The notes under the pieces were generated by a model. The model ran no database searches. It was not told the DNA's origin and saw nothing but the letters and a program-made list of their open reading frames with translations. Of a stretch of 8,893 nt of DNA, positions 1-6,270 are shown one piece after another. The DNA comes from PALSA-911 sp043742865 (GTDB lineage Bacteria; Pseudomonadota; Alphaproteobacteria; Acetobacterales; Acetobacteraceae). Location of the stretch: contig JAYTXR010000031.1 in NCBI GenBank assembly GCA_043742865.1, positions 1 to 8,893 on the forward strand, given 5' to 3'. How positions within the stretch are numbered: the stretch's first letter is position 1; the number at the start of each line of letters is the position of its first letter. Both the position numbers and the translations under genes were made by a program.

Positions 1-422
1 ATGTATTCGCCGAGGTCGGTCTCCACCGGGGTAATGCCATGGCGTTCCAGATGCTCGTTCACGCCGATCTCCTCGGAGATCATGCTTTTGCCTTTGGTCA
101 CCGTCCGTGCGCCGGCGCTTTGGCAAATGGCCAGGACTGCCGCACAGGCGTCGTCCGCGGTCGCGCACCAGTGCAACCGCCCGCCGGCTTCGGTCAGCTT
201 CGCCTCATACGCCTCCAGGTAGAAATCGAGATTGGCCAGCGTGTGGTTCTTGATGTCGCGGCCGATGTCGCGCAGCGCCTCGAACTCGGGCAGGCGTTGC
301 ACTGCCGCAGCGCGGCGGGCGACGAAGGACGGGCCGGAATTGGCCAGCGCTTTCTGCAGCCCCGCATTGGCGAGAGCAGCGGTGGCATTCTGCTTGAAGG
401 CGGGGCTGGTGACGACATGCAT
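1..422 (-). CDS. lutB: LutB-type lactate utilization iron-sulfur protein, N-terminal 140 residues (3' end outside window)
   Basis: The partial protein starts MHVVTSPAFKQNATAA and has the features of the LutB/YkgF family: a helical N-terminus with LPEFEALRDIGRDIKNHTL (about residues 44-62), then the start of the LUD domain with TVTKGKSMISEEIG (about 107-120) and ETDLGEYI at the window edge. In the family, LutB acts with LutA and LutC in cytoplasmic oxidation of L-lactate to pyruvate. The ferredoxin-like cysteine motifs that carry the 4Fe-4S clusters lie in the C-terminal half, which is not visible here, so cluster binding cannot be confirmed. The ATG at 422 is chosen because AGGAG sits 8 nt upstream and the protein then begins where relatives do. 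lutA or lutC would be expected beyond position 1. The reading frame is intact over all 140 codons. Confidence 0.9.
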   Translation of the reverse strand, partial: MHVVTSPAFKQNATAALANAGLQKALANSGPSFVARRAAAVQRLPEFEALRDIGRDIKNHTLANLDFYLEAYEAKLTEAGGRLHWCATADDACAAVLAICQSAGARTVTKGKSMISEEIGVNEHLERHGITPVETDLGEY

Positions 423-520
423 TTGGCGGGCTCCTGCTCGCCGCCAATCTAACCCCTTGCGCGCGATCTACCACGGCTAATACGAACCGTGATCGATAAT
501 GAGCGTTGGTTTAGGGAAGG

Positions 521-564
521 CCAGGGCTCTGCCCTGGACCCGCCAAAGGGCCGTCGCCCTTTGG
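521..564. repeat. Tandem double-hairpin intergenic repeat (REP-like)
   Basis: Two perfect stem-loops sit side by side in the gap 423-664. The first is CCAGGGC / TCT loop / GCCCTGG (521-537). The second is CCAAAGGGC / CGTC loop / GCCCTTTGG (543-564), 9 bp with a 4-nt loop. From memory, near-identical paired hairpins recur in intergenic regions of Acetobacteraceae, so this is probably one copy of a dispersed family. It lies between the end of the SMP-30-like gene and the start of lutB, both on the minus strand, where it could protect the upstream mRNA end or weaken readthrough. There is no T-tract directly after either stem on either strand, so it is not a canonical intrinsic terminator. The rest of the gap shows nothing else I can name, apart from a weak G-rich stem followed by six T on the plus strand (585-604). 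I see no convincing lutB promoter. Confidence 0.7.
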
Positions 565-664
565 AAACCCTATACTCCGCGGGGGGAGGGCCAATCCCTT
601 TTTTCGAACGGTCAGTGGTTAGTAGCGACGTGAAATCTGGGACATCAAGCCTTAGCCCCGGCAA

Positions 665-1546
665 CTATTTATGAGAATACATTCGCTGCCCGGCTACCGG
701 CAAAACCGCTGTCAGGATGGAACAACTGGCGGATTCCGTGATGTAAAGCGTCCGGTTCTCCGGCCCGCCATAGGCCATGTTCGTCACCATCTTGCCGCAC
801 GGCGATTTTATATAGAACAGCGGCGCGCCATCGCGGCCGTAGATCCACGCGGCACCGTGATAGGCCTGTGCGATCACCACATTGCCTTCCTGGTCCATCG
901 CCATCCCATCCGGCCCCTGGGCATGCATCTGCACGAACAGCGCCCCACGGCGCTCGGGGTCCACCATATCCACCCACCAGACGCAATTGCCGCGCGTGAC
1001 GGCAACGAATAATTCGGTTTCCGCGGGGTTGAACACCAGCCCGTTCGGGCTCGGCACCGTGTCGATGATGCACTCCAGCTGGCCATTGGTACGCAGGCAC
1101 CAGACCCGGCCGGTGGGATCTTGCAGGCCGGTGCGTCCCTGTTCGGTGAAATAGACATCCCCGCTGCTGTGAAACACCAGATCGTTCAGGCTGCGGAATT
1201 TCTGTCCACGGCGCGGGCCGTCCACGATCGTCTCCACCTGGCCGCGTTTCACATCGAGCACCGCCAGCCCATATTTCCGGCACGCCAGGAATATCCGTCC
1301 GTCCTGGTGGATTTTCAGGCCGTTGGGAAAACCGTCATACTCGATCACCATCTCCCATTTCCCAGCCGGATTGATCCGGTAGACCCGGCTGGCGAAGATA
1401 TCGACGACATAAAGGTTGCCGTCACGGTCGAAGGATGGACCCTCCAGAAAATTATGCCGCTCCGGCGTGTGCGGAATACGGAGTTCCTGGGGTAGTTCGG
1501 TCCAGACATCCGGCGTGATCTGCTGGGGTGGTGGTCCAAGATACAT
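665..1546 (-). CDS. SMP-30/gluconolactonase/LRE family protein
   Basis: This 293-residue six-bladed beta-propeller protein has the expected metal and substrate residues. E35 lies in LEGPSFD, N121 in SLNDLVF, N168 in SPNGLVF and D213 in GPDGMAMD; in SMP-30 and bacterial gluconolactonases the Glu, second Asn and Asp bind a divalent cation and the first Asn helps bind substrate. Blade repeats such as DGNLYVVDIFASRVYRI and GDVYFTEQGRTG are visible. Family members hydrolyse sugar lactones, but many act on other lactones or esters, so the substrate is not assigned. There is no signal peptide, so a cytoplasmic location is likely. The ATG at 1546 has GGAGG about 9 nt upstream and the stop is TAG at 665-667. 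Only 41 nt separate it from the maf stop, so it may be the third gene of the PDRP-maf operon, although no functional link is evident. Confidence 0.88.
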   Translation of the reverse strand: MYLGPPPQQITPDVWTELPQELRIPHTPERHNFLEGPSFDRDGNLYVVDIFASRVYRINPAGKWEMVIEYDGFPNGLKIHQDGRIFLACRKYGLAVLDVKRGQVETIVDGPRRGQKFRSLNDLVFHSSGDVYFTEQGRTGLQDPTGRVWCLRTNGQLECIIDTVPSPNGLVFNPAETELFVAVTRGNCVWWVDMVDPERRGALFVQMHAQGPDGMAMDQEGNVVIAQAYHGAAWIYGRDGAPLFYIKSPCGKMVTNMAYGGPENRTLYITESASCSILTAVLPVAGQRMYSHK

Positions 1547-1587
1547 GATTAAATCCCTCCCGAAGATGGCACCGCCGGATGTCCGCG

Positions 1588-2196
1588 CTAGCTGCCGAGA
1601 ATTCCATGCTGGCGCAGAAACCCGAACAGCGGAAGCAGCGGCAATCCCAGAATCGCCGAGTGCTCACCGTCGATCCGATCGAACAGATGCACTCCACGGC
1701 GTTCCAGCCGATAGGCGCCGACAACGTGCAGCAACGCATCGCCCTCGGCTTTCACGTAATCCTCCAGAAAATCATCCGAAAACACCCGCATAGTCAATTT
1801 GGGTTGGACTACATGATGCCAGAGCCGATCGCCGTTACGCATGCAAACGACCGCGGTGACCAACGCATGCGTCCGGCCACGCAGGTAGCGCAGATGCTCC
1901 AACACCTCCGCCCCGCTGGCTGGCTTATCGAACCAAACGCCATTGCAGACCAGGATCTGATCTGCACCGATCACCACGGCATCCGACATTTGGGCGGAAA
2001 TACGGGTAGCCTTGCGTTCCGCCAGCAGCACGGAAACCTCCGCCGGCGTGGCACCTTCGGCCCGTGCCGATCGCTGGACGCTGGCTTCATCCACATAGGC
2101 CGGCCGCGTCGTGAAAATGAGCCCCGCGGCCTCCAACAGGGCACGGCGAGAGGCAGATTGGCTTGCCAGTATCAGTGGCGGACCAGTTTGCCTCAT
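1588..2196 (-). CDS. maf: Maf-family nucleoside triphosphate pyrophosphatase (YceF-like)
   Basis: The 202-residue protein has the Maf/HAM1-superfamily layout. LASQSASRRALLEAAG (10-25) forms the phosphate-binding start, VDE lies at 35-37, ER-K at 60-62, GADQ at 77-80 with the predicted catalytic Asp79, KP at 91-92, and ILGLPLLPLFGFL near the end. Maf enzymes hydrolyse non-canonical or modified nucleoside triphosphates to the monophosphate and pyrophosphate. The DQ pair (rather than DT) and the C-terminal pattern resemble the YceF branch, which acts on 7-methyl-GTP, but this subfamily call is by motif only. The frame is open to 2337 upstream, but the ATG at 2196 is chosen because it gives the normal family N-terminus and overlaps the stop of the preceding PDRP gene as ATGA (2193-2196), implying translational coupling. 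The same pair lies beside the origin in Caulobacter. Confidence 0.92.
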   Translation of the reverse strand: MRQTGPPLILASQSASRRALLEAAGLIFTTRPAYVDEASVQRSARAEGATPAEVSVLLAERKATRISAQMSDAVVIGADQILVCNGVWFDKPASGAEVLEHLRYLRGRTHALVTAVVCMRNGDRLWHHVVQPKLTMRVFSDDFLEDYVKAEGDALLHVVGAYRLERRGVHLFDRIDGEHSAILGLPLLPLFGFLRQHGILGS

Positions 2197-3059
2197 GTCG
2201 ACGCCCCGGCGACCTTGCGCCGTCGCTCGTGCCAGGCATCGATCAGCTGCAGCACGGTGGCTGCCGTCTCCTCGATCGAGCGGCGCGTCACATCGATGAC
2301 CGGCCAGCCCCGGCTGGTGCATAACCGACGAGCCCAAAGAAGCTCGCTCTTGACCGCCTCCTCGTCGACATAGTCGGAGGTATCCTGCCGGACCGGACCG
2401 GTCTGTGCCCCAGCGCCGATCAGGCGCAGCCGGTGCCGACGGATCTCGATCAACGATCGGGCATCCACGGTCAATCCGATCACCGGGCAGGGCGGCTCAT
2501 CCAAGCCCGGCGGCGGCGGCGTTCCCGGCACCAGCGGGATATTGGCCGCCTTGATCGCGCGATTGGCCAGATAAAAACAGGTCGGCGTCTTGGAGGACCG
2601 CGACACCCCCACCAGCACCACATCGGCCTCGGCGATCCCCATCTGTGCCTGACCGTCGTCATGTGCGAGCACGAAATGCATCGCATCGATGCGACGAAAA
2701 TAATCGGCGTTCAGCACATATTGCTTGCCCGGACGAGACGCCGCTTTTTCGCCGATATGTTCCTGCAGCACTTCCATAACGGGGTCGAGGACATTGACGA
2801 TCGGCACGCCCAACCGCTCGCAGGTGGTCTGTAAATCCGTGCGCAACGCTTTATCGACCAAAGTCGATAATACCGGCCCCGGCTCGGACTCGATGCCTTC
2901 CAACACACGATGCAGTTGAAAGCGGGTGCGGATCAGACTCCAACGATGATACAAAATATGGGCATGCTCGAACTGCACCGTGGTGGCCCGCGCCACGGCA
3001 TTCAACGTCTCTCCGGTGGCATCGGACACCAGGTGCAGATTGATCTGATGATCGGTCAT
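2193..3059 (-). CDS. Putative pyruvate, phosphate dikinase regulatory protein (DUF299/PDRP bifunctional kinase-phosphorylase)
   Basis: The 288-residue protein begins MTDHQINLHLVSDATGETL and carries the family's P-loop GVSRSSKTPT (about 151-160), followed by YLANRAIKAANIPLVPG, plus YFRRIDAMHFVLAHDDG (about 120-136). Members reversibly control pyruvate phosphate dikinase or PEP synthetase: they phosphorylate a threonine using ADP and remove the phosphate with inorganic phosphate. Which target is used here cannot be told, since neither enzyme is in the window. The ATG at 3059 gives the usual family N-terminus but has no clear Shine-Dalgarno. A GTG at 3095 would add 12 residues and has AGGA about 4 nt upstream, so it is a real alternative. 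That longer form would overlap the DnaA box at 3074-3082. The stop overlaps the maf start. This is the RP001-type gene that flanks Cori in Caulobacter. Confidence 0.93.
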   Translation of the reverse strand: MTDHQINLHLVSDATGETLNAVARATTVQFEHAHILYHRWSLIRTRFQLHRVLEGIESEPGPVLSTLVDKALRTDLQTTCERLGVPIVNVLDPVMEVLQEHIGEKAASRPGKQYVLNADYFRRIDAMHFVLAHDDGQAQMGIAEADVVLVGVSRSSKTPTCFYLANRAIKAANIPLVPGTPPPPGLDEPPCPVIGLTVDARSLIEIRRHRLRLIGAGAQTGPVRQDTSDYVDEEAVKSELLWARRLCTSRGWPVIDVTRRSIEETAATVLQLIDAWHERRRKVAGAST

Positions 3060-3073
3060 GATTGCGAGGATAG

Positions 3074-3082
3074 CGTGGATAA
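3074..3082 (-). promoter_or_regulatory. DnaA box (8 of 9 match)
   Basis: The minus strand reads TTATCCACG, differing from the consensus TTATCCACA only in the last base. It lies 15 nt upstream of the ATG at 3059 of the PDRP gene, inside the coding region if translation starts at the alternative GTG (3095). DnaA bound here could contribute to origin firing or repress the PDRP-maf operon. A single 8/9 match can arise by chance in a long sequence, but its place in the hemE-PDRP gap makes it more believable. Confidence 0.5.
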
Positions 3083-3302
3083 GTCGCCCTGACACGCATC
3101 CTGTGCGATCCGCGGTCGAAAGCCGGGGATAGTTGATCGCTCCAGCGGTACGGGGGACATTCCCAGCGCTGTTTCAGGCGACTGTCGGACAGATCCGAAA
3201 TTAGCTGCTATTCAAAAGGCTTGGCGGCCACACCATCTGTGATTAAATCCGGTATGGATCCCGCCATCCTGGGTACCCCGTTAAACACAGGCCCTATCTA
3301 CC

Positions 3303-3345
3303 CCCTCATAAGATTCTTAAAGCATTCTTTTATAAAAGATGAGGG
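3303..3345. repeat. AT-rich inverted repeat, candidate DNA unwinding element
   Basis: CCCTCAT (3303-3309) and ATGAGGG (3339-3345) form a perfect 7-bp inverted repeat around a 29-nt AT-rich centre. Within the centre is a second perfect palindrome, TCTTTTATAAAAGA (3326-3339), and an imperfect one, AAGATTCTT (3310-3318), that contains the GANTC site. It is the most AT-rich stretch I noticed in the window. A DNA unwinding element beside the DnaA boxes is one reading; a binding site for a dimeric regulator controlling hemE or the PDRP gene is another. There is no T-tract after the outer stem, which argues against a terminator. Confidence 0.45.
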
Positions 3346-3456
3346 AAACATCGGCACTGACAGCCCCTTTCACGATCGAACCGGGTGGCGCTACAACGAA
3401 CCGATTACCCGAGACGCTCGAACAGATAGCGGGCTGATCAGAGAGGCAGGATTATC

Positions 3457-4497
3457 TTGACGGCAAAGCCATTGCTTCGAGTGCTCGGTGGCGAGGCTGT
3501 CTGGCCACCGCCGCTTTGGCTAATGCGTCAGGCCGGTCGCTATCTGCCGGAATACCGGGAGATCCGTGCCCGTGCCGGCGATTTCATCAAGCTTTGCACA
3601 TCTCCCGGTCTCGCTGCTGAAGTCACATTGCAGCCGATCCGTCGCTATGGCTTCGATGCCGCGATCCTGTTCAGCGACATTCTGATGCTGCCCTGGGCGT
3701 TGGGCCATGGGCTGCGCTTCGCCGAAGGCGAGGGTCCGGTATTGCAGCGGCTGCGCGATACTGCCGGCGTGGACGCGCTGGATATCCAGCGAATGATGCG
3801 GGAGATCGCGCCGATCTTGGAGACGGTTCGGCGTGTGCGCGCCGGCCTGACCGCGGAAGGGTTCGACCAGACCGCGCTGATCGGTTTCGCCGGCAGTCCG
3901 TTCACCGTCGCCTGCTATATGGTGGAGGGGGGCGGTTCCAAGGATTTTGCCGCTACCCGTCACCTGGCCTATGCCGATGCGCCGTTGTTTGCCCGGCTGA
4001 TGGATGTTCTGACCGAAGCGACCATTAATTATCTGGGCGCCCAGATCGAGGCCGGGGCGGAGGTGGTGATGCTGTTCGATAGCTGGGCCGGGGTGTTGTC
4101 GCCTTCCCTTTTCCGGAGCCATGTCATCTCCCCTACCGCCCGGATCGTCGGCGCGCTACGGGATCAATTTCCAGCCGTGCCGATCATCGGATTTCCACGC
4201 CTGGCGGGTGCCATGCTGGCGGAATATGCCGAGGTAACCGGCGTGAATGCGGTGGCGATGGATACGGCGACCGATCCGGGCCAGGCCTCCAAGGCCATCC
4301 CCGCCAGTATTGCGGTGCAGGGTAATCTGGACCCGATGGCGCTCCTGGCCGGTGGTGGCAGCCTGGTTGGGGAAGTCCGTTCGATTTTGACCGCAACGCA
4401 AGGCCGTCCGGCGATTTTCAATCTGGGCCACGGCATCGTTCCGCAAACCCCGCTGGAGCATGTGGCCAAATTGGTGGAGTTGGTTCGTGCCGGCTGA
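3457..4497 (+). CDS. hemE: Uroporphyrinogen III decarboxylase
   Basis: The 346-residue enzyme removes the four acetate carboxyl groups of uroporphyrinogen III to give coproporphyrinogen III, in the cytoplasm. The family signatures are all present: WLMRQAGRYLPEYR (21-34) with the substrate-binding arginine, FSDIL (72-76) with the key aspartate D74, GFAGSPFTVACYMVEGG (143-159) with Y154, FDSWAG (207-212), QGNLDP (288-293) and FNLGHGI (321-327) with H324. Length is normal for the family. The start is TTG at 3457, supported by AGGA 5 nt upstream, an in-frame stop at 3427-3429 with no better start between, and a family-typical N-terminus (MTAKPLLRVLGGEAVWPPP). It is the first gene of a compact hem cluster, overlapping hemH by 11 nt, and lies directly beside the candidate origin. 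Confidence 0.97.
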   Translation: MTAKPLLRVLGGEAVWPPPLWLMRQAGRYLPEYREIRARAGDFIKLCTSPGLAAEVTLQPIRRYGFDAAILFSDILMLPWALGHGLRFAEGEGPVLQRLRDTAGVDALDIQRMMREIAPILETVRRVRAGLTAEGFDQTALIGFAGSPFTVACYMVEGGGSKDFAATRHLAYADAPLFARLMDVLTEATINYLGAQIEAGAEVVMLFDSWAGVLSPSLFRSHVISPTARIVGALRDQFPAVPIIGFPRLAGAMLAEYAEVTGVNAVAMDTATDPGQASKAIPASIAVQGNLDPMALLAGGGSLVGEVRSILTATQGRPAIFNLGHGIVPQTPLEHVAKLVELVRAG

Positions 4498-5554
4498 GTT
4501 TTCAAAATCGCGCATCGCGATCGTACTGTTCAATCTTGGCGGTCCGGATCGACCGGAAGCGATCCGGCCGTTCTTGCTTAATCTGTTCCAGGACCCCGCC
4601 ATCCTGCGGGTGCCGTTTTTTGTGCGGCCTTTGCTAGCCCGGATCATCGCCCGTGCGCGGGTGAAGCCAGCCACTGAGAACTACGCCCAGATCGGTGGCA
4701 AATCGCCGCTGCTCGAACTCACGTTGCTCCAGGCGAGTGCCCTGGAACAGGCGCTGCCGGAATTGGACGCCAAATGTTTCGTGGCAATGCGCTACTGGCA
4801 TCCGTTCAGCGATGCTGTGGCGCGGGAAGTACGGGACTGGAAACCCGATGGGGTGTTGCTGCTGCCGCTATATCCGCATTATTCCACCACCACTTCCGGC
4901 AGTTCGATCCTTGCCTGGCGGGAGGCGGCGGCGAAGGCGGGTCTGGTGGCGACGGTCACAACACTCTGCTGCTGGTTCGACGATCCCGGCTATGCCGCCG
5001 CGATCGCGGCGATCGTCGCCGACAGCTATATCCAGGCACGTGCCAGGCTGGACCCCTCAATCGCGCTGCGAGTGCTGTTCTCGGCCCATGGATTGCCGGA
5101 AATCATCGTAAAATCCGGCGACCCCTACCAATACCAGATCGAGCGCTGCGTTGCCGCCGTGCTGGGCGCCTGGGGCCGGACGGAGATCGATTGGGCGGTC
5201 TGCTATCAATCACGCGCCACCCCGCAGAAATGGATCGGCCCATCCACCGAGGACGAGATCGCCCGGGCCGCGCAGGATAAGGTCGCGGTGATGGTTGTGC
5301 CGATCGCGTTCGTGTCGGATCATTCGGAGACGCTGGTGGAGTTGGACATCGAATACCGCGAGATTGCCGAAAAAGCCGGCGTGCCCGCCTATTTTCGGGC
5401 ACCCGCGCCGAATAGCGATCCAAGGTTCATCGCTGCCCTGGCCAATATCGTCCGCCGGGCCTGCGCCAATGGCCCGGGCCTTTGCAATCATGCCGGTGGC
5501 AGGCTCTGCCCGATGGAATTTGGCGACTGCCCTTATGCAATGGCGCCCGCATGA
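4487..5554 (+). CDS. hemH: Ferrochelatase (protoheme ferro-lyase)
   Basis: The 355-residue protein inserts ferrous iron into protoporphyrin IX, the last step of protoheme synthesis, and is usually associated with the inner membrane. Motifs are FNLGGPD (15-21), MRYWHPF (101-107), YPHYSTTTSGS (129-139), FSAHGLP (198-204) with the catalytic histidine H201, YQSRATPQKWIGPST (240-254) and VSDHSETLVELDIEY (276-290) with the conserved D278, H279 and E281. Four cysteines near the C-terminus (C326, C333, C341, C348) could hold a 2Fe-2S cluster like that reported for Caulobacter ferrochelatase. The GTG at 4487 is preferred because TGGAG lies 7 nt upstream and the preceding in-frame residues (from an ATG at 4460) are tryptophan-rich hemE shadow sequence. 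It overlaps the hemE end by 11 nt, suggesting coupled translation. Confidence 0.96.
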   Translation: MPAEFSKSRIAIVLFNLGGPDRPEAIRPFLLNLFQDPAILRVPFFVRPLLARIIARARVKPATENYAQIGGKSPLLELTLLQASALEQALPELDAKCFVAMRYWHPFSDAVAREVRDWKPDGVLLLPLYPHYSTTTSGSSILAWREAAAKAGLVATVTTLCCWFDDPGYAAAIAAIVADSYIQARARLDPSIALRVLFSAHGLPEIIVKSGDPYQYQIERCVAAVLGAWGRTEIDWAVCYQSRATPQKWIGPSTEDEIARAAQDKVAVMVVPIAFVSDHSETLVELDIEYREIAEKAGVPAYFRAPAPNSDPRFIAALANIVRRACANGPGLCNHAGGRLCPMEFGDCPYAMAPA

Positions 5555-6270
5555 GACAGGCGGCGCTGCAGCTTCTCCGGTCCCGGTCCGCGAAGCTGCT
5601 CCTGGTGATCTATGATTGCGATGGCGTGCTGATCGACAGTGAACCGGTGGCCAACCGGGTTTGTGCGGAGGAGATTTCGATCCTTGGCTGGCCAATGACC
5701 GCGGCGGAGTCACATGCCCGGTTCCTCGGCATGAGCCTGTCGGACATGGTGCCCATCGTGCAAGCCGAGCTGGGCCGCCCGGTGCCGGTGGAATGGGTGC
5801 CTTATCTGGCGGACCGGCTGGTTCAGGCGCTAGGCCAGGAAGCCGTTCTGATGGACGGTGCGGAAGCCACCCTGCACGCCACATCGGCATTGGGCCTGGA
5901 CTGGCGCATCGCGTCGAATTCCGGCCCGGACGAATTAGCCGCCAAATTCACCCGAACCGGGCTGTCTGCTTTGGTGGCGGGCCGGGTGCACAGCGCCAGC
6001 GAGGTGATCGCCCGTGGCGGCCGCGGCAAGCCGTTCCCTGATTTGTTTCTGGCCGCTGCGGCAGCCTCCGGCGTGGCGCCCGAGGCCTGCGTGGTGGTCG
6101 AAGACTCCGTTACCGGTATGCGCGCCGCGCGTGCAGCGGGAATGACCTGCCTCGCCTTCGCACCGGACGGCCATAATGCTGAAATCGCGAGTGCTGAAAT
6201 CGCGGCGCTGGGCGCGGCTCCGGTCGTCTCCCTGCATCATCTGGCGGAATTGTTCGGAGCGGTGATTTGA
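5551..6270 (+). CDS. HAD superfamily (subfamily IA) phosphatase, substrate unknown
   Basis: The 239-residue protein has all four HAD motifs: the DxDGV nucleophile segment YDCDGVLIDSE (21-31; D22 and D24), motif II ASNS (121-124), motif III lysine K160 in GKPFPD, and motif IV VVVEDSVTGM (181-190; E184 and D185). The helical cap between motifs I and II places it in subfamily IA, close to beta-phosphoglucomutase-like and YieH-like sugar phosphatases. The substrate cannot be read from sequence. The ATG at 5551 overlaps the hemH stop as ATGA (5551-5554) and has no clear Shine-Dalgarno, consistent with coupling to hemH. An internal GTG at 5605 is a less likely start, since it also lacks a ribosome binding site. 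Its stop overlaps the hemJ start. Being locked between hemH and hemJ suggests co-expression with heme synthesis, but not necessarily a role in it. Confidence 0.9.
   Translation: MRQAALQLLRSRSAKLLLVIYDCDGVLIDSEPVANRVCAEEISILGWPMTAAESHARFLGMSLSDMVPIVQAELGRPVPVEWVPYLADRLVQALGQEAVLMDGAEATLHATSALGLDWRIASNSGPDELAAKFTRTGLSALVAGRVHSASEVIARGGRGKPFPDLFLAAAAASGVAPEACVVVEDSVTGMRAARAAGMTCLAFAPDGHNAEIASAEIAALGAAPVVSLHHLAELFGAVI

Larger units (their letters stand above)
3060..3456. other. Candidate chromosomal replication origin (oriC) between the PDRP gene and hemE
   Basis: This 397-nt gap holds no credible gene and separates divergent gene blocks, so transcription on both sides runs away from it, as expected flanking a bidirectional origin. 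In Caulobacter crescentus the origin Cori lies between hemE and the RP001 gene, followed by maf; the same neighbours occur here in the same relative order. Sequence signs are a near-consensus DnaA box (3074-3082), two weaker ones (3238-3246 and 3281-3289, each departing from TTWTNCACA only at position 4), and an AT-rich core at 3307-3340 (27 of 34 bases A or T) enclosed by a 7-bp inverted repeat. A GANTC site, the CcrM target, is at 3312-3316. No TTAA-N7-TTAA CtrA site was found. The gap must also contain the divergent hemE and PDRP promoters; the best hemE candidate, TTGGCG (3221-3226) with TTAAAT (3243-3248), is weak. The number of good DnaA boxes is low for an origin, so this remains an inference. 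Confidence 0.6.

Noticed and set aside
585..604. Stem AGGG-CCCT followed by six T on the plus strand, terminator-like
   Set aside because: The stem is only 4 bp plus wobble pairs and there is no plus-strand gene upstream to terminate.
1579..2373. A 264-codon plus-strand frame opposite maf
   Set aside because: Shadow of maf; the minus-strand product has all Maf motifs and an ATGA coupling to its upstream gene.
3317..3331. Possible CtrA site (TTAA, 7 nt, TTTT) in the AT-rich core
   Set aside because: The second half-site is TTTT rather than TTAA; other TTAA occurrences in the gap also lack a partner at the right spacing.
3221..3460. A 79-codon plus-strand ORF covering the middle of the hemE-PDRP gap
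   Set aside because: It has no recognisable domain, no good ribosome binding site, runs through the AT-rich palindromes, and ends inside the hemE start region. Treated as chance.
4460..4486. Upstream ATG start for hemH adding nine residues
   Set aside because: The added sequence is hemE coding read in another frame (Trp-rich) and the GTG at 4487 has the better-placed ribosome binding site.
5210..5890. A 226-codon minus-strand frame across the hemH-HAD junction
   Set aside because: Antisense to two confident genes; its product is Pro, Arg and Ala rich with no family signature.
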